Shown: positions 51,895 through 60,532 of the stretch, in pieces
Layout: every line of letters begins with the position of its first letter
Position numbering within the stretch: the stretch's first letter is position 1
Origin: Bacilli bacterium
GTDB taxonomy: Bacteria > Bacillota_I > Bacilli_A > RFN20 > CAG-288
Direction of reading: 5' to 3'
Length of the DNA: 60,742 nucleotides
Assembly: GCA_022652945.1 (NCBI GenBank)
Contig: JALCRV010000013.1
Location: 1 to 60,742 of the forward strand
Made by a program: the position numbers and the translations under genes
The notes under the pieces: generated by a model
What the model was told of the DNA's origin: nothing
What the model saw: the letters and a program-made list of their open reading frames with translations, nothing else
The model's database searches: none

Positions 51895-52067
51895 CGAACT
51901 TTTCAAGGAAAGTTTTTCTTTAGCATAAAGACATTCTTCCGCTTTACTTTTATGTTTTTGATTAAAAGTCCCTTTAATCAAGGCTCTTTATAGGATGAAG
52001 TAAAATAATGGACAAAGCAAAATTGAAAAAAATCAAACCGAAGAGGCTTTAAAAAATCGCCGGCAGG

Positions 52068-52090
52068 TTATTTATATTATATATAAATAA
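52068..52090. repeat. 23-bp AT palindrome
   Basis: TTATTTATAT (52068-52077), a TAT loop, then ATATAAATAA (52081-52090): a perfect 10-bp inverted repeat made only of A and T. It contains -10-like hexamers on both strands, so it may be a promoter core for the adjacent structured element. Confidence 0.6.
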
Positions 52091-52156
52091 GACGAACCCT
52101 CGGGAGCGCTTTCATTGCAAATTAACTGTTTAACAGGTTTATTTCGCCTTCGTCTT
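52089..52156. ncRNA. candidate structured RNA element between xpt and the nucleoside importer
   Basis: AAGACGAA (52089-52096) and TTCGTCTT (52149-52156) form a perfect 8-bp closing stem around about 52 bases that include CCCTCGGG and a CTGTT/AACAG hairpin (near 52126-52136). On the plus strand TTTTGC follows. It matches no RNA family I can recall. Strand is unknown. Confidence 0.35.
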
Positions 52157-52186
52157 TTGCCATAATAAGAAGGTCAAATCAATGAC

Positions 52187-52251
52187 ATTCGTATAATTGC
52201 CCTAATTGGTGGGAAGTATCTACGTTGAACCGCAAATTCAACACTACGAAT
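52187..52251 (+). promoter_or_regulatory. purine riboswitch aptamer (guanine-type core) with an atypical P2
   Basis: P1 ATTCGTA/TACGAAT; J1/2 TATAAT; P3 GTTGAA/TTCAAC with loop CCGCAAA; J2/3 GTATCTAC; J3/1 A-C-T, with C at the ligand-pairing position (guanine type; adenine types have T). All expected core residues are present. P2 is unusual: CCC pairs with GGG around TAATTGGT, with a bulged G, two bases shorter than the Bacillus xpt aptamer. Loop GG can still pair with the CC of L3. It controls the nucleoside importer that starts 86 bases downstream; a hairpin CAAAATC/GGTTTTG follows directly. Confidence 0.78.
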
Positions 52252-52337
52252 CAAAATCATTTGCCTTGGTTTTGTCTTCAGTAGAAAGACTTTCTTTTCA
52301 ATTTTTAGCAATTATCGGGAAAAGGGGTTAAAACCAC

Positions 52338-53660
52338 ATGAAGAGTCAATTGAAGTTCGCGTTAGTTTCGCTCGTCGCTTTCGCTGGAATCGCTGGCCTG
52401 GCCGGCTGCGGGTCCATTACTACTTCTTCTGCTGCTGGGACTTCTTCTGCTGCTGGTAACGATGGAAAGATCGGCGTCATCCTTGTCGGAGATGAGAGCG
52501 AAGGCTACACCGAAGCCCATATGAAAGGCATCGATGAAGCGGCCGCTAAACTGAAGATTTCCGATCGTATCATTTACAAGAAGAAGATCGGCGAAGACAA
52601 TAACTGCACTGCTGCTATCAATGATTTACATTCCGAAGGCTGCAAACTGATCGTTTCGAACAGCTACGGCCATCAGGATTATATGTGCGATGGAGCCAAA
52701 AACTACACCGATACGACCTTTATCGCGATGACCGGCGATTATGCCGCCATCTCGGGAAGATCCAATTTCCGCAACGCTTTCGTCTCCATCTATCAGGCTC
52801 GTTATGTCTCGGGTGTGGTCGCTGGTATGAAGCTTAAGTCTTTAATCGATGCTGGAGCTCTGGATGAGACCTTCAACAAAGATGATAAAGGCAACTGGAA
52901 AGTCGGCTACGTCGGCGCTTATTCTTACGCTGAAGTTATCTCCGGCTTCACTTCTTTCTACCTCGGAATCAAATCCGTCGTCTCCAATGTCGCGATGGAT
53001 GTCCAGTTCACTAATTCCTGGTTCGATATCGCCGCTGAAGGCTCTGCGGCTGATGCCTTGGTTAAGGAAGGCTGCGTCATCATCGGCCAGCACGCCGATT
53101 CTACCGGCGCTCCGGCTAAGGTCCAGTCTTTATTAGGGACCGCCAGACCTAACTCCACCAAGAAATATGTCTGCTACTCCGTCGGCTTCAATATCGATAT
53201 GGCCTCCGTTGCTCCCGATGCCGCATTAACCTCCGCTCTCAATATTTGGGAAGTCTATTATGAATATGCCTTCAGCCAGTTCCTCGCTGGTAAAGACATC
53301 GTCAACGATTGGTGCAAAGGCTACGAAGCTTCCGCTGTCGATATTTCTCCCCTTAACACCAAAGTTGTCGCGGATGGAACCGCTGCGAAAGTCACCGAAG
53401 TTGTCTCTAAGATCAAAGATGGCTCGCTTCAGGTTTTCGATACTTCTTCCTTCACCGTCGACGGCGCGAAAGTAACTACCACCGAAGTCAATCTTTCCTA
53501 TATGGATTGGACGACCGATCCGGCTACCGTGGTCTATCAGGGAGAAAAAGTCAATCCGATCAAGACTGAAAAAGGGATTACCTATTTCTCTGAATCGACC
53601 TATCGCGCTGCTCCGTATTTCGATATGAAGATCGATGGTATCACTTGGTTAAACAAATAA
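52338..53660 (+). CDS. BMP-family nucleoside-binding lipoprotein
   Basis: 440 residues. Lipobox LAGC (Cys25) is followed by a short Ser/Ala spacer and a PnrA/BmpA-type periplasmic-binding fold: KIGVILVGDESEGY, HMKGIDEAA, KLIVSNSYGH, FRNAFVSIYQARYVSGVVAG, and VIIGQHADSTGAP. These proteins bind purine nucleosides outside the membrane for an ABC importer. Preceded by a purine riboswitch, which supports a guanosine/purine-nucleoside substrate. An AAAGGGG site precedes the ATG. Confidence 0.9.
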   Translation: MKSQLKFALVSLVAFAGIAGLAGCGSITTSSAAGTSSAAGNDGKIGVILVGDESEGYTEAHMKGIDEAAAKLKISDRIIYKKKIGEDNNCTAAINDLHSEGCKLIVSNSYGHQDYMCDGAKNYTDTTFIAMTGDYAAISGRSNFRNAFVSIYQARYVSGVVAGMKLKSLIDAGALDETFNKDDKGNWKVGYVGAYSYAEVISGFTSFYLGIKSVVSNVAMDVQFTNSWFDIAAEGSAADALVKEGCVIIGQHADSTGAPAKVQSLLGTARPNSTKKYVCYSVGFNIDMASVAPDAALTSALNIWEVYYEYAFSQFLAGKDIVNDWCKGYEASAVDISPLNTKVVADGTAAKVTEVVSKIKDGSLQVFDTSSFTVDGAKVTTTEVNLSYMDWTTDPATVVYQGEKVNPIKTEKGITYFSESTYRAAPYFDMKIDGITWLNK

Positions 53661-53678
53661 TAAAGAAGTCTTCTAAAA

Positions 53679-53712
53679 GAGGGGGCTAAATGCCCCCTCC
53701 TTTGCGTTTTTT
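53679..53712 (+). terminator. intercistronic attenuator between the binding protein and the ATPase
   Basis: GAGGGGGC (53679-53686) pairs perfectly with GCCCCCTC (53692-53699), followed by TTTGCGTTTTTT. It is inside the operon, 18 bases after the lipoprotein stop, so it should reduce downstream transcription and give excess binding protein over transporter. Confidence 0.8.
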
Positions 53713-53722
53713 AAGGATAGGT

Positions 53723-55267
53723 ATGCTAAAAGCAATCGAACTCAAACACATCAGTAAAACCTTCGGCCGCATTAAGGCCAATAACGATGTCTCCCTGGAT
53801 ATCAACCACGGGGAGATTTTGGCTTTATTAGGGGAAAACGGTTCCGGTAAGACGACTTTGATGAATATGCTTGATGGAATTTACTATCCGGATGAAGGAC
53901 AAATTTTTATCGATGGCAAGGAAGTGAAAATCACTTCTCCGAAAGTCGCTTTCGATAATGGGATTGGGATGGTCCATCAGCATTTTAAATTGATCGATGT
54001 CTTCACCGCCGGGGAGAATATCGTCCTGGGGCTAGAAGGCAAGATGATGTTAGATATGAAACAGGTCAATGAGAAGATCAAAGCGCTCTGTCAGAAATTC
54101 GGATTCAAATTAGATCCCGAGAAGAAGATTTACGACATGACCGTCTCGGAAAAACAGGAAGTGGAGATTGTTAAGCTCCTCTACCGCGGGATGGATACTT
54201 TGATCCTTGATGAACCGACCGCCGTTTTGACTCCGCAGGAAACGGATAATCTTTTTGCAGTCTTAAGAAAGATGAGAGATGATGGCAAATCCATCATTAT
54301 CATCACCCATAAATTAAATGAGGTCCTTTCCCTTTCCGAAAGGGTCGCGATTTTACGTAAAGGCGAATTAGTGAAGACCATTAAGACCAAAGATGCGACA
54401 GAAGGGCTTTTAACCGATCTGATGGTCGGGGAGCATGTGAAATTAGCGATCGAAAGAAAAATGCCTATCCATCCCCAGGTTGTATTAGAAATTAAGAATC
54501 TCACGACCGTCGATGAATACGGGGTGAAGACTTTAGATAATGTTTCCTTCCAGGCCAGAAGCGGCGAGATCTTAGGAATCGCTGGGGTTTCCGGAAGCGG
54601 GCAAAAGGCTTTGCTAGAGGCGATCGCCGGACTCCAGAAAGCGGAAAGCGGTTCTTCGATTATCTATCATTATAATTCTGAGCCGGGCGAAGAAAAGAAT
54701 CGGCATCTGAACGAAGAATGCGAACTGCTGGGCAAGAGTGTCAAGCAGATTAAAGCCTTAGGTATTTCTCTCGCTTTCGTCCCCGAGGATCGTCTGGGGA
54801 TGGGCTTAGTCGGAGATATGGGCATGGTTGACAATATGCTGTTAAGAAGCTACGAGAACGGCAGAGGTGTTTTTCTTAAATATAAAGAGCCGAGCGAACT
54901 AGCTAACCGCATTAAAGAAAGACTCATGGTTTCGACCCCTTCAGTCAAAACACCGGTCCGTAAACTTTCCGGTGGCAATGTCCAGAAGGTCTTGGTCGGA
55001 AGAGAAATCTCTTCCGCTCCGAAAGTCCTGATGGCTGCCTATGCGGTCCGCGGGCTTGATATTAATACGTCTTACACGATCTACAGTATTCTTAATGATC
55101 AGAAAAAAGCAGGTCTTTCAGTTATTTATGTCGGGGAGGATTTGGATGTCCTCTTGGAGTTAGCGGATCGGATTATGGTCTTGTCTTCCGGAAGGGTCAC
55201 CGGGATTTTAGATGCTAGAAAGACTACAAAAAAAGAAGTTGGAGCGCTGATGGCGGCGGATAGGTAA
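53723..55267 (+). CDS. nucleoside ABC importer ATPase (two ATPase domains)
   Basis: 514 residues from the ATG at 53723 (AAGGATAGG site directly upstream; the longer frame lies in the terminator). The first ATPase has GENGSGKTT, a signature-like MTVSEKQEV and LILDEPTAVLT. The second has a non-canonical P-loop GVSGSGQKA, LSGGNVQKV, and the altered Walker B LMAAYAVRGLD. This pattern, one active and one degenerate domain, is normal for the YufO/NupB family. It energises the BMP importer. Confidence 0.93.
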   Translation: MLKAIELKHISKTFGRIKANNDVSLDINHGEILALLGENGSGKTTLMNMLDGIYYPDEGQIFIDGKEVKITSPKVAFDNGIGMVHQHFKLIDVFTAGENIVLGLEGKMMLDMKQVNEKIKALCQKFGFKLDPEKKIYDMTVSEKQEVEIVKLLYRGMDTLILDEPTAVLTPQETDNLFAVLRKMRDDGKSIIIITHKLNEVLSLSERVAILRKGELVKTIKTKDATEGLLTDLMVGEHVKLAIERKMPIHPQVVLEIKNLTTVDEYGVKTLDNVSFQARSGEILGIAGVSGSGQKALLEAIAGLQKAESGSSIIYHYNSEPGEEKNRHLNEECELLGKSVKQIKALGISLAFVPEDRLGMGLVGDMGMVDNMLLRSYENGRGVFLKYKEPSELANRIKERLMVSTPSVKTPVRKLSGGNVQKVLVGREISSAPKVLMAAYAVRGLDINTSYTIYSILNDQKKAGLSVIYVGEDLDVLLELADRIMVLSSGRVTGILDARKTTKKEVGALMAADR

Positions 55268-55271
55268 GAGT

Positions 55272-56420
55272 ATGGAACAAGTAAAGAATACGAAAGCAGA
55301 AAAGATTAAAGAGCCGCTCTTCCGCATCGTCGGCAGAGATGATTTGGATTGGAAGCAAAAAGCTTTAGTCCGTCTGATCTGCCTTTTCAGCGGAGTGGTC
55401 TTATGCATTATTTCCCTCTGGATTATCGGTAAAAAGAATCCCTTCCCGGCGGTGGGTATTATCTTCCAAGGGACTTTTGGGAACTCAGCGAAATTCTGGC
55501 AGACCATTCAGGAAATGGTGCTGCTTTTAGGTATCGGACTGGCCTTAGTCCCGGCTTATGAGATGCGCTTTTGGAATGTCGGAGCTCAGGGACAAGTCCT
55601 GATGGGAGCTTTAGGATGCGCAGTCGTGATGATCTACGGCAAGAACTTACCTTCGAGCTTAGTGATCTTTTTGTCCTTGATTACCGGGGTTGCTTTCGGA
55701 GCAATCTGGGGTTGGATTCCTTCTTTCTTTAAGGCTAAATGGAATACCAATGAAACTTTATTTACTTTGATGATGAACTACATTGCCATCCAGCTCGTAT
55801 CTTTCGCTACTATTAACTGGAAAGGGGTGAAGACTTCCATGGGTTATATCAATAACCGCACCTATATCGGCTGGTTAGCTTCGATCAATAATAATCCGGT
55901 CCTGATGCCGATGCTTTTAGTCTTAATCCTCACCGTATTTATCTATATCTACATCAATAAGACCAAGCACGGCTACGAGCTGAAAGTCATCGGTGAATCG
56001 ATCAATACCGCCCGCTATTCCGGCATCAAGGTCAAATGGACAATCATGAGGACCTTGCTGTTATCGGGTGCCTTATGTGGCTTAATCGGGTTTATTTATG
56101 TGAGCGGGATCGATCATACGATCTCGACTTCCACTTCCGGCTCCTACGGCTTCACTTCGATTATCGTCTGCTGGTTAGCTAATTTTAATCCCTTCTTAAT
56201 GATCGCCTTCTCTTTCGGTATCGTTTTTCTTAATAGGGGTGCTATTAATCTGAAGAACCAAGCCTACGCGGAGTCTTTAAACGAATATTCCTGCGAATTG
56301 CTGGTCTTTCTTTTAATCCTAGCTGTGATGCTTTCCGAGTTCTTCATCCGCTACCGCTTAATCATCAAGACTCCTTCATTCCTGAAAAGAGCGAAAAAGG
56401 AGGAAGTGAAAAATGGATAG
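55272..56420 (+). CDS. nucleoside ABC importer permease, first subunit
   Basis: 382 residues, about nine or ten helices, YufP/NupP type. Family motifs: EMRFWNVGAQGQVLMGA, FKAKWNTNETLFTLMMNYIA and the coupling-loop ELKVIGESINTARYSGIKV. It starts 4 bases after the ATPase and overlaps the second permease by 8 bases. Forms the membrane channel with YufQ-type partner. Confidence 0.92.
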   Translation: MEQVKNTKAEKIKEPLFRIVGRDDLDWKQKALVRLICLFSGVVLCIISLWIIGKKNPFPAVGIIFQGTFGNSAKFWQTIQEMVLLLGIGLALVPAYEMRFWNVGAQGQVLMGALGCAVVMIYGKNLPSSLVIFLSLITGVAFGAIWGWIPSFFKAKWNTNETLFTLMMNYIAIQLVSFATINWKGVKTSMGYINNRTYIGWLASINNNPVLMPMLLVLILTVFIYIYINKTKHGYELKVIGESINTARYSGIKVKWTIMRTLLLSGALCGLIGFIYVSGIDHTISTSTSGSYGFTSIIVCWLANFNPFLMIAFSFGIVFLNRGAINLKNQAYAESLNEYSCELLVFLLILAVMLSEFFIRYRLIIKTPSFLKRAKKEEVKNG

Positions 56421-57399
56421 TTTTATCGCCTGGATTGTCTTCTCCGTAGTCTACGGCTCCATCATTATGATGGGCGCTTCCGGAGAGACCTTAACTGAAA
56501 AGTGCGGGCATCTGAACTTAGGGGTGCCGGGGATTATGTATATCAGCGGGTTTATCTCTTATTATGCGACCTACTGCTACGAAAAGAGCACGGCGAACCC
56601 GAGCGCCTTCTTAGTTATTCTGATTGCCTTAGTCACCTCTTTAGGAATCGGAGCTTTCTTCGGCTTCCTTTATTCCTTGATGTGCGTGACCTTTAAATGC
56701 AACCAGAACGTCATGGGCTTAATCATTTCCTCTTTCTGCGTCGGCTTTGGTAAGTTCCTTTCTTTCTTAGTCGGTATCACCACCGCTTCGATGGCGGAGT
56801 TCTCCGGCGGGGTCTTTAATGCAGTGATCCCGGTCCTTTCCGAAATCCCGGTAATCGGGCCCTTGCTTTTCGGCTACGGCTTTATGGTCTATCTGACTAT
56901 CGTCGTCGCAATCCTGCTGCATCTTTTCCTTAAGAAGACGAGAAAAGGGCTTAACCTCCGTTCGGTCGGAGAATCTCCCTCGGCGGCTGATGCGGTCGGC
57001 ATCAATGTCACGAAATATAAATATATCGCCACGACTGTCGGCTGTGGGATGGATGGCTTAGCGGGTATGATTTATGTCTTAGGTTTCGGTGATGGATTAT
57101 GGTCAACCAATAATAATATCGAAGCGATCGGCTGGTTAGCGGTGGCTTTGGTGATCTTCGCTTCCTGGAAGCCTTTAAGGCTGATCTGGGGATCGATTAT
57201 CTTCGGTATTCTCTTCTGGGCTTATAGCTACCTGCCGCAGATTATTTCTTTGCCTGCGATCGCCGGCTTCCAGGAGCTATTGAAGATGCTGCCTTACTTA
57301 GCGACGATCTTAGTCTTGATTATCAATTCCGCTAAGAAGAAAAAAGAAAACCGCCCTCCGATGTCTTTAGGTCTTTCTTATTTCCGCGAGGATCGCTGA
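56413..57399 (+). CDS. nucleoside ABC importer permease, second subunit
   Basis: 328 residues, about nine helices, YufQ/NupQ type. Motifs: GETLTEKCGHLNLGVPG, the CNQNVMGLIIS segment, and the coupling-loop LRSVGESPSAADAVGINV. Completes the four-gene importer. TGA stop; no terminator is obvious before the asnA promoter 30 bases on. Confidence 0.92.
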   Translation: MDSFIAWIVFSVVYGSIIMMGASGETLTEKCGHLNLGVPGIMYISGFISYYATYCYEKSTANPSAFLVILIALVTSLGIGAFFGFLYSLMCVTFKCNQNVMGLIISSFCVGFGKFLSFLVGITTASMAEFSGGVFNAVIPVLSEIPVIGPLLFGYGFMVYLTIVVAILLHLFLKKTRKGLNLRSVGESPSAADAVGINVTKYKYIATTVGCGMDGLAGMIYVLGFGDGLWSTNNNIEAIGWLAVALVIFASWKPLRLIWGSIIFGILFWAYSYLPQIISLPAIAGFQELLKMLPYLATILVLIINSAKKKKENRPPMSLGLSYFREDR

Positions 57400-57429
57400 T
57401 TCAAATTTTAAAAAGCGCAATTGAAGTGA

Positions 57430-57435
57430 TATAAT
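57430..57435 (+). promoter_or_regulatory. -10 of the asnA promoter
   Basis: TATAAT 28 bases before the asnA start, with a weak TTTAAA-like -35 about 17 bp upstream. The gap between genes is only 63 bases, leaving no room for a T-box leader. Confidence 0.5.
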
Positions 57436-57462
57436 AGCCTATCTTTTAGTTAGGACCTCACC

Positions 57463-58473
57463 ATGGAAAAACTTGTTATCCCATCTGATTATTCTTCGCC
57501 TTTATCCTTATACGAAACAGAAAATGCCATTAAGGATATCAAAGATATTTTTCAAAAGGGTTTAGCGGAAGAATTGAATTTAAAAAGAGCGACCGCTCCG
57601 TTATTTTTAGATGCCGCTTCCGGCATGAACGATAACTTAAACGGCGTAGAAAGACCGGTCGCTTTCGATATTAAGGATAAGCCGGGCCTGAAAGGTGAAG
57701 TCGTCCAGTCTTTAGCTAAATGGAAACGTTACGCCTTAGGCCGGTATGGCTTTTCTTTGCATGAAGGCCTGTATTGCGATATGAACGCTATCAGGAGAGA
57801 TGAAGAACTAGATAACATCCATTCCCTTTATGTCGATCAGTGGGACTGGGAAAAGATCATCGGCTTGGAAGATAGGAATATCCCTTATCTTGAACAGACT
57901 GTTCGCTCTATATATAAGGTATTAAAGGAAACGGAAGACAAGATGTCTTCTTCCTATAGTTATATAAAGAAGATTCTCCCTGAGGATATTTTCTTTATCG
58001 ACTCCGAGAAACTGCTTTCTTTATATCCAAAGTTAAGCCCAAAAGAAAGAGAATATCAGATCTGTAAAGAAAAGAAGGCGGTCTTTATCGAAAGAATCGG
58101 AGAGAAACTCTCCGATGGCCAACCTCACGATAAAAGAGCTCCAGATTACGATGACTGGCAGCTGAACGGTGATATCTTGGTCTACTATCCGGTCTTAGAT
58201 ATCGCTTTAGAGCTTTCTTCGATGGGTATCAGAGTTGATGCTTCTTCCTTAAAAAAACAACTGACAGAAGCTAACTGCTTATCCCGCTTAAAGCTTCCCT
58301 TCCAGAAAATGGTGATGGAAAATAAAGTACCTTACACCATCGGCGGAGGGATCGGGCAATCCAGATTATGCATGTACTTCTTAAGAAAAGCCCATATCGG
58401 AGAAGTCCAATCTTCCTTATGGGATGAAAAGAATATCTTGGAAGCGAAAAAGCACGGGATTACAATCCTATAA
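57463..58473 (+). CDS. asnA: aspartate-ammonia ligase (asparagine synthetase A)
   Basis: 336 residues, normal AsnA length. Class II synthetase-like motifs: NLKRATAPLFLDA, GMNDNLNGVERPVAFDI, VVQSLAKWKRYAL, MNAIRRDE, SLYVDQWDWEK and the C-terminal IGGGIGQSRLCM. It makes asparagine from aspartate, ammonia and ATP. Monocistronic with promoter and terminator of its own. Confidence 0.96.
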   Translation: MEKLVIPSDYSSPLSLYETENAIKDIKDIFQKGLAEELNLKRATAPLFLDAASGMNDNLNGVERPVAFDIKDKPGLKGEVVQSLAKWKRYALGRYGFSLHEGLYCDMNAIRRDEELDNIHSLYVDQWDWEKIIGLEDRNIPYLEQTVRSIYKVLKETEDKMSSSYSYIKKILPEDIFFIDSEKLLSLYPKLSPKEREYQICKEKKAVFIERIGEKLSDGQPHDKRAPDYDDWQLNGDILVYYPVLDIALELSSMGIRVDASSLKKQLTEANCLSRLKLPFQKMVMENKVPYTIGGGIGQSRLCMYFLRKAHIGEVQSSLWDEKNILEAKKHGITIL

Positions 58474-58506
58474 AGAATCGATTATTGAAATTTATTATGA
58501 AGAAAA

Positions 58507-58540
58507 CAGCTGGGGCGAAACGCCTCAGCTGATTTTTTTA
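58507..58540 (+). terminator. asnA terminator overlapping the end of the convergent gene
   Basis: CAGCTGGGGCG pairs with CGCCTCAGCTG around AAA (one G-T and one G-T-like pair), followed by a run of seven T. The stem contains the last codons and TGA stop (58525-58527, minus) of the convergent acetyltransferase gene. Confidence 0.88.
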
Positions 58541-59646
58541 ACGTAGGATCTTCTTCTTTTATGGATGACTGAATCGAAGCGAGACCAGGTATTCTGAATC
58601 GCCAAGTTATTCTCTAGATTCAAATTAGTCTCCGCATAACTGACTTCCCCGTTAACCAAGTAATCCAAAGCGTGGCAGAGGATGGCCCAGTCAATACCGG
58701 TGTTCTTATATTCCGGCAGAACCCCGATTAAACCGAAATCCAGGATTTCGGGATGCTTGATGGATTTAAGGAGGCGGAAAAGACAGAGGGGAGTAAGATG
58801 GCCTGAGCTTTTCTGAATCGCTTTAGAAATCGAAGGGAAGCCTAAGCCGAAAGCGACCACCCGATTATTCTCATCGAGAATCATCGGGACGCGCTTTTTA
58901 TCGATGACTAAGCGGAAGGCTTTAATTAGGCTCTTGATCTGCCTTTCGGTGAAAGGAACCGTCTGATAGATTTCGTTGTAGGTCTTATCGACGATTTCAA
59001 AAAACTGCCGACCGTAGACCTTTAAAAACTCATCGGTGGAATTAATCTCAGCCAGATGGAGTTTGAATCTTTTCAGCATCAATTCAGAAATCTTTTTAAT
59101 CCGGGGATCGATGACTTTAGGAGCGAAAAGTTTCCGCTCCGTCCAGTCGACTTCTTTCTTATACCCCAGAGCATCGATATGCTTAGGATAGTAATCGTAA
59201 GTGTAGGTCTCTTCGTAGGTCGAAAGCTCATTGAAGCCTTCGATTAAAAGGCCTTCTCTTTCCATATCGGAAAAGCCGAGAGGTCCGACCACCTCTTCCA
59301 TGCCTTTTGCTTTGCCCCAGTCTTCCACCGCGTGAAAAAGAGCTTTGGAGACTTCAAGATCATCGATTGTATCCCAGCGGGTGAAACGGACTCTTTTCTG
59401 CTTCCATTTCTCGTTGGCAGCTTTCTGTAGAATGCCTGAGATCCTGCCGACCATCTTGCCATCTTTATAAGCGTTAAAATAAACCGCTTCAGATTGGTCA
59501 TAGTAAAGATAGTCCTTACGGAAAATCTTCTTTTCATCTCCGTAGAGGGGTGGGACGTAATAAGGATTGCCTTTATATAGTTTTAGCGGGAAGTTAAGAA
59601 ATTCCCTTTTTTGCTTAAAGGTCTTTACCTCTTTTATTTCAATCAT
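58525..59646 (-). CDS. YghO-like GNAT-fold protein
   Basis: 373 residues. The N-terminal motif FLNFPLKLYKGNPYYVPPL and the VGPLGFSDMEREGLLIEGF segment are characteristic of the YghO/YhcN-like acyltransferase group, which has two GNAT-like halves; the C-terminal LIGVLPEYKNTGI and the ETNLNLENN segment belong to the second. Biochemical function is not established for the family. It is co-directional with the degV gene 16 bases upstream, so possibly lipid-linked (inference). Confidence 0.75.
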   Translation of the reverse strand: MIEIKEVKTFKQKREFLNFPLKLYKGNPYYVPPLYGDEKKIFRKDYLYYDQSEAVYFNAYKDGKMVGRISGILQKAANEKWKQKRVRFTRWDTIDDLEVSKALFHAVEDWGKAKGMEEVVGPLGFSDMEREGLLIEGFNELSTYEETYTYDYYPKHIDALGYKKEVDWTERKLFAPKVIDPRIKKISELMLKRFKLHLAEINSTDEFLKVYGRQFFEIVDKTYNEIYQTVPFTERQIKSLIKAFRLVIDKKRVPMILDENNRVVAFGLGFPSISKAIQKSSGHLTPLCLFRLLKSIKHPEILDFGLIGVLPEYKNTGIDWAILCHALDYLVNGEVSYAETNLNLENNLAIQNTWSRFDSVIHKRRRSYVKKIS

Positions 59647-59662
59647 GGCTGGAAGTCAGTGT

Positions 59663-60532
59663 TCATCGATGCTTGGAATGGAAGCAGATGCCTACGCAAT
59701 CCGGACCGCAATGGGCCCCTGCAGTGGGGTTAACAGCGATATAGATGATATCGAGCTTTTTCTTTAAAGATCTCTGTAAGAGTTCGCCGGTTCTTTTCGC
59801 GAGAAGCGGGCAATCGCAGTGAGCGATGATGACCTTATGATCCTCGATATGGTCTTCTAAATCATCGACATAATGGATCAAGGCGTTGATCGCCCCTAAA
59901 CGCCCACGGGCTTTAGAGATAGATTTCATCTGACCATCGGCATCCATAAAAATCAAAGGGCGAATCCCGAGGATATTGCCCATGGCCGCTGTTAAGCCGG
60001 AGACTCTTCCGCTGCGAGCGAAGAATTTCAGGTTATCAGCGTAGAAATAAGTAGCGAAGTGATCGACTTCTTTATTGCCGTAATCGATGATTTCTTCCGG
60101 GGTCGCTCCTTTCAGGTAGAGTTCTCCCATTTCATAAATCAGATTTAAAGAGCAGATAGTGATGCCCTTAGTATCGAAAGTATAAAGTTTACGATCCGGA
60201 TATTTTTCTTTTAAGGATTCATAGGCCAGATTCATCGCGTTGAACGTTCCGCTCATCGCTTGGGAGAAATGGATATAGAGAATATCCTTCCCTTCCTTGA
60301 AGGCTGGCTCGAAATAGCTGATGTATTTTTCAGGGCTGAGTCCGAAGGTTTTCGGAATCGCACCGAATCTCAACGACTGATAGTAATGATGGACTTCGAA
60401 TTTATCCCAGGTCTCATATGGATAGATTTCCTTATCCTTTTCCATATAGCCCATACTGATCAGACCGGCGTGGTATTTGGCTGCAATCTCAGGCGTAACA
60501 TCGCAATCCGTATCTAAAAATAGAGTATACAT
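59663..60532 (-). CDS. DegV-family fatty-acid-binding protein, second paralogue
   Basis: 289 residues. DegV pattern: FLDTDCDVTPEIAAKY at the start, the KTFGLSPEKY and HFSQAMSGTFNAMN segments, FDTKGITICS, and ARSGRVSG. It has a Thr/Asp-Cys opening where the first paralogue has DSSSN. A Cys-rich end (AHCGPDCVG) is intact. A GGGGG ribosome site lies 7 bases before the ATG. FakB-type proteins of one species often differ in fatty-acid preference. Confidence 0.83.
   Translation of the reverse strand: MYTLFLDTDCDVTPEIAAKYHAGLISMGYMEKDKEIYPYETWDKFEVHHYYQSLRFGAIPKTFGLSPEKYISYFEPAFKEGKDILYIHFSQAMSGTFNAMNLAYESLKEKYPDRKLYTFDTKGITICSLNLIYEMGELYLKGATPEEIIDYGNKEVDHFATYFYADNLKFFARSGRVSGLTAAMGNILGIRPLIFMDADGQMKSISKARGRLGAINALIHYVDDLEDHIEDHKVIIAHCDCPLLAKRTGELLQRSLKKKLDIIYIAVNPTAGAHCGPDCVGICFHSKHR

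Noticed and set aside
51862-51900. Purine riboswitch in the xpt leader
   Set aside because: The predicted xpt promoter leaves about 20 nt of leader; the aptamer found at 52187-52251 is on the opposite strand and serves the nucleoside importer.
57400-57462. T-box riboswitch ahead of asnA
   Set aside because: Only 63 bases separate it from the upstream gene and no T-box core motif is present.
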